6,435 nucleotides of DNA, from NCBI GenBank assembly GCA_047722305.1, contig JBDNYM010000068.1:1-6435 (forward strand), written 5' to 3'. Positions 5,553-6,435 of this stretch are shown here, in pieces; positions within the stretch are counted from its first letter, which is position 1; each line of letters begins with the position of its first letter. The notes under the pieces were generated by a model, which did not search any database, was not told where the DNA came from, and worked only from the letters and a program-made list of their open reading frames with translations. Source of the DNA: JAKVJE01 sp047722305. Its GTDB lineage: Bacteria > Actinomycetota > Actinomycetes > Actinomycetales > Microbacteriaceae. Made by a program: the position numbers and the translations under genes.

Positions 5553-6155
5553 TCAGGGGGCGAGGTCGCGGCGGCCCTCGAAGGCACGGCCCAGGGTCAC
5601 CTCGTCGGCGTACTCGAGGTCGCCGCCCACCGGCAGCCCGGAGGCCAGCCTGGTGACCTTCAGATCGTAGACCCCGAGCTGGCGGGAGAGGTACGTGGCG
5701 GTGGCCTCGCCCTCGACGTTGGGGTCGGTGGCGATGATCACCTCGTGCACGGCCCGGTCGGCGAGCCGCTGCAGCAGGCCGGGGATGCGCAGCTGCTCCG
5801 GCCCGATGCCGTTGATCGGGCTCAGCGCCCCGCCGAGCACGTGGTACAGGCCGTGGTACTCGTGGGTGCGCTCGATCGCTGCGACATCCTTGGGCTCCTC
5901 GACCACGCAGATGGTGCCGTGATCGCGCCGGGCGTCGGTGCAGATCGAGCACACCTCCGTCTCGGTCACGTTGCCGCAGATGCGGCAGAACCGCACCACC
6001 TGGCGGATGCGACCCAGGATGTCCGCCAGCGGCCGCGGATCGTAGTGGGGGTCCTGCACGATGTGGAACGCGATGCGCTGCGCTGACTTCGGGCCGATGC
6101 CCGGGAGGCGCCCCAGTTCGTCGATGAGCCCCTGGATGAGTCCGTCGTAGGCCAT
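5553..6155 (-). CDS. recR: Recombination mediator protein RecR
   Basis: RecR acts with RecF and RecO to load RecA on SSB-coated single-stranded DNA during gap repair. The 200-residue length is standard. The helix-hairpin-helix DNA-binding motif LGRLPGIGPKSAQRIAFHI lies at 14-32. The C4 zinc finger uses Cys57, Cys60, Cys69 and Cys72. The Toprim domain begins near residue 81 with ICVVEEPKD (82-90) and has the acidic motif ATDPNVEGEATATYL (142-156). A C-terminal GGDLEYADEVTLGRA segment, typical of RecR, follows. The ATG (6153-6155) is only 3 nt after the dnaX stop and lacks a strong ribosome binding site, so translational coupling to dnaX is likely. The frame is intact. Confidence 0.97.
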   Translation of the reverse strand: MAYDGLIQGLIDELGRLPGIGPKSAQRIAFHIVQDPHYDPRPLADILGRIRQVVRFCRICGNVTETEVCSICTDARRDHGTICVVEEPKDVAAIERTHEYHGLYHVLGGALSPINGIGPEQLRIPGLLQRLADRAVHEVIIATDPNVEGEATATYLSRQLGVYDLKVTRLASGLPVGGDLEYADEVTLGRAFEGRRDLAP

Positions 6156-6158
6156 GGG

Positions 6159-6435
6159 CTACTCGTTCTTCTCGATCGGCTTCGCGCCCAGCACCTCGCG
6201 GATGACCGCTTCGCCGTACTTGGGGCGGTGACGCGCATCGGTCGGGGCGGACTCGGGCCGGGAGGCGGAGGTGCGGCCAGGCCGGGAGGCGGATGCCGCG
6301 TTCTGGGCTCCGGCCGCGGCCGGTGACGGCGATGCGGCTGCGGTGGGGTCGGGGGACGACTCGACGGGCTCGTCCGGAACCCCCCAGTCGGCGGCGGTGC
6401 CCTCCTCCGGCCAGGCGCCGTCGGCCGGCTCCTGG
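6159..6435 (-). CDS. dnaX: DNA polymerase III gamma/tau subunit, C-terminal 91 residues (5' end outside window)
   Basis: This frame enters from the window edge and ends at the TAG at 6159-6161, giving 91 residues. Most of it is a disordered Ala/Pro/Ser/Glu-rich linker. The last residues, RPKYGEAVIREVLGAKPIEK, match the conserved end of actinobacterial DnaX (usually ...YGEAVVREVLGA...). DnaX is the clamp-loader ATPase subunit that assembles DNA polymerase III. Position immediately before recR is the well-known dnaX-recR arrangement and supports the call. The linker holds two copies of the residues SASRP, from a 14-nt direct repeat (6256-6269 and 6280-6293) with a 24-nt period. The ATPase domain is not in the window, so its integrity cannot be judged. 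Confidence 0.88.
   Translation of the reverse strand, partial: QEPADGAWPEEGTAADWGVPDEPVESSPDPTAAASPSPAAAGAQNAASASRPGRTSASRPESAPTDARHRPKYGEAVIREVLGAKPIEKNE

Noticed and set aside
5532..5558. 10-nt direct repeat GGAGTCAGGG (5532-5541 and 5549-5558) around the recR stop codon
   Set aside because: It is short, only two copies, in purine-biased GC-rich sequence, with no associated structure. It is probably chance.
6256..6293. 14-nt direct repeat in the dnaX tail
   Set aside because: It lies in frame in a low-complexity linker with a period of 8 codons, so it is well explained by ordinary expansion in a disordered region.

Overview
This window is high-GC DNA in which every supported gene lies on the minus strand. 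The proteins are of actinobacterial type, including a C. glutamicum-like class of aspartokinase, a short Mqo, a trpL leader with tandem Trp codons, and GTG and leaderless starts. Together they point to an actinomycete, most likely a member of Microbacteriaceae such as Microbacterium. The family-level guess is inference from recall and not from a search.

In the direction of transcription (right to left), the window opens with the C-terminal tail of dnaX (DNA polymerase III gamma/tau). It is followed 3 nt later by a complete recR (recombination mediator). A 186-bp gap holds repeats of a GCCTCTG motif and the presumed lysC promoter. Next come lysC (aspartokinase, GTG start, with a probable internal start for a beta subunit) and asd (aspartate-semialdehyde dehydrogenase), which share a 4-bp ATGA overlap. 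After 47 bp comes mqo (malate:quinone oxidoreductase). LysC and Asd carry out the first two steps from aspartate toward lysine, threonine, methionine and diaminopimelate. Mqo makes oxaloacetate, the direct precursor of aspartate, so the three genes form a plausible supply-and-use group.

The 364 bp between mqo and trpE hold the most interesting part of the window. Just past the mqo stop lies a nested palindrome built from four copies of one 15-nt motif in the order forward, forward, reverse, reverse. Then come five tandem hexanucleotide units and a sigma-70-type promoter. The promoter's predicted start point is the A of the ATG of a 20-residue leader peptide (trpL) with two adjacent Trp codons. 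The leader RNA can fold into mutually exclusive protector, antiterminator and terminator hairpins, which is a complete transcription attenuator. The window ends inside trpE (anthranilate synthase component I), of which 384 N-terminal residues are present.

No mobile element, CRISPR array, tRNA or rRNA was found. Protein-coding content is ordinary core metabolism and DNA repair. The second-look items are the apparently leaderless trp attenuator and the four-motif palindrome.
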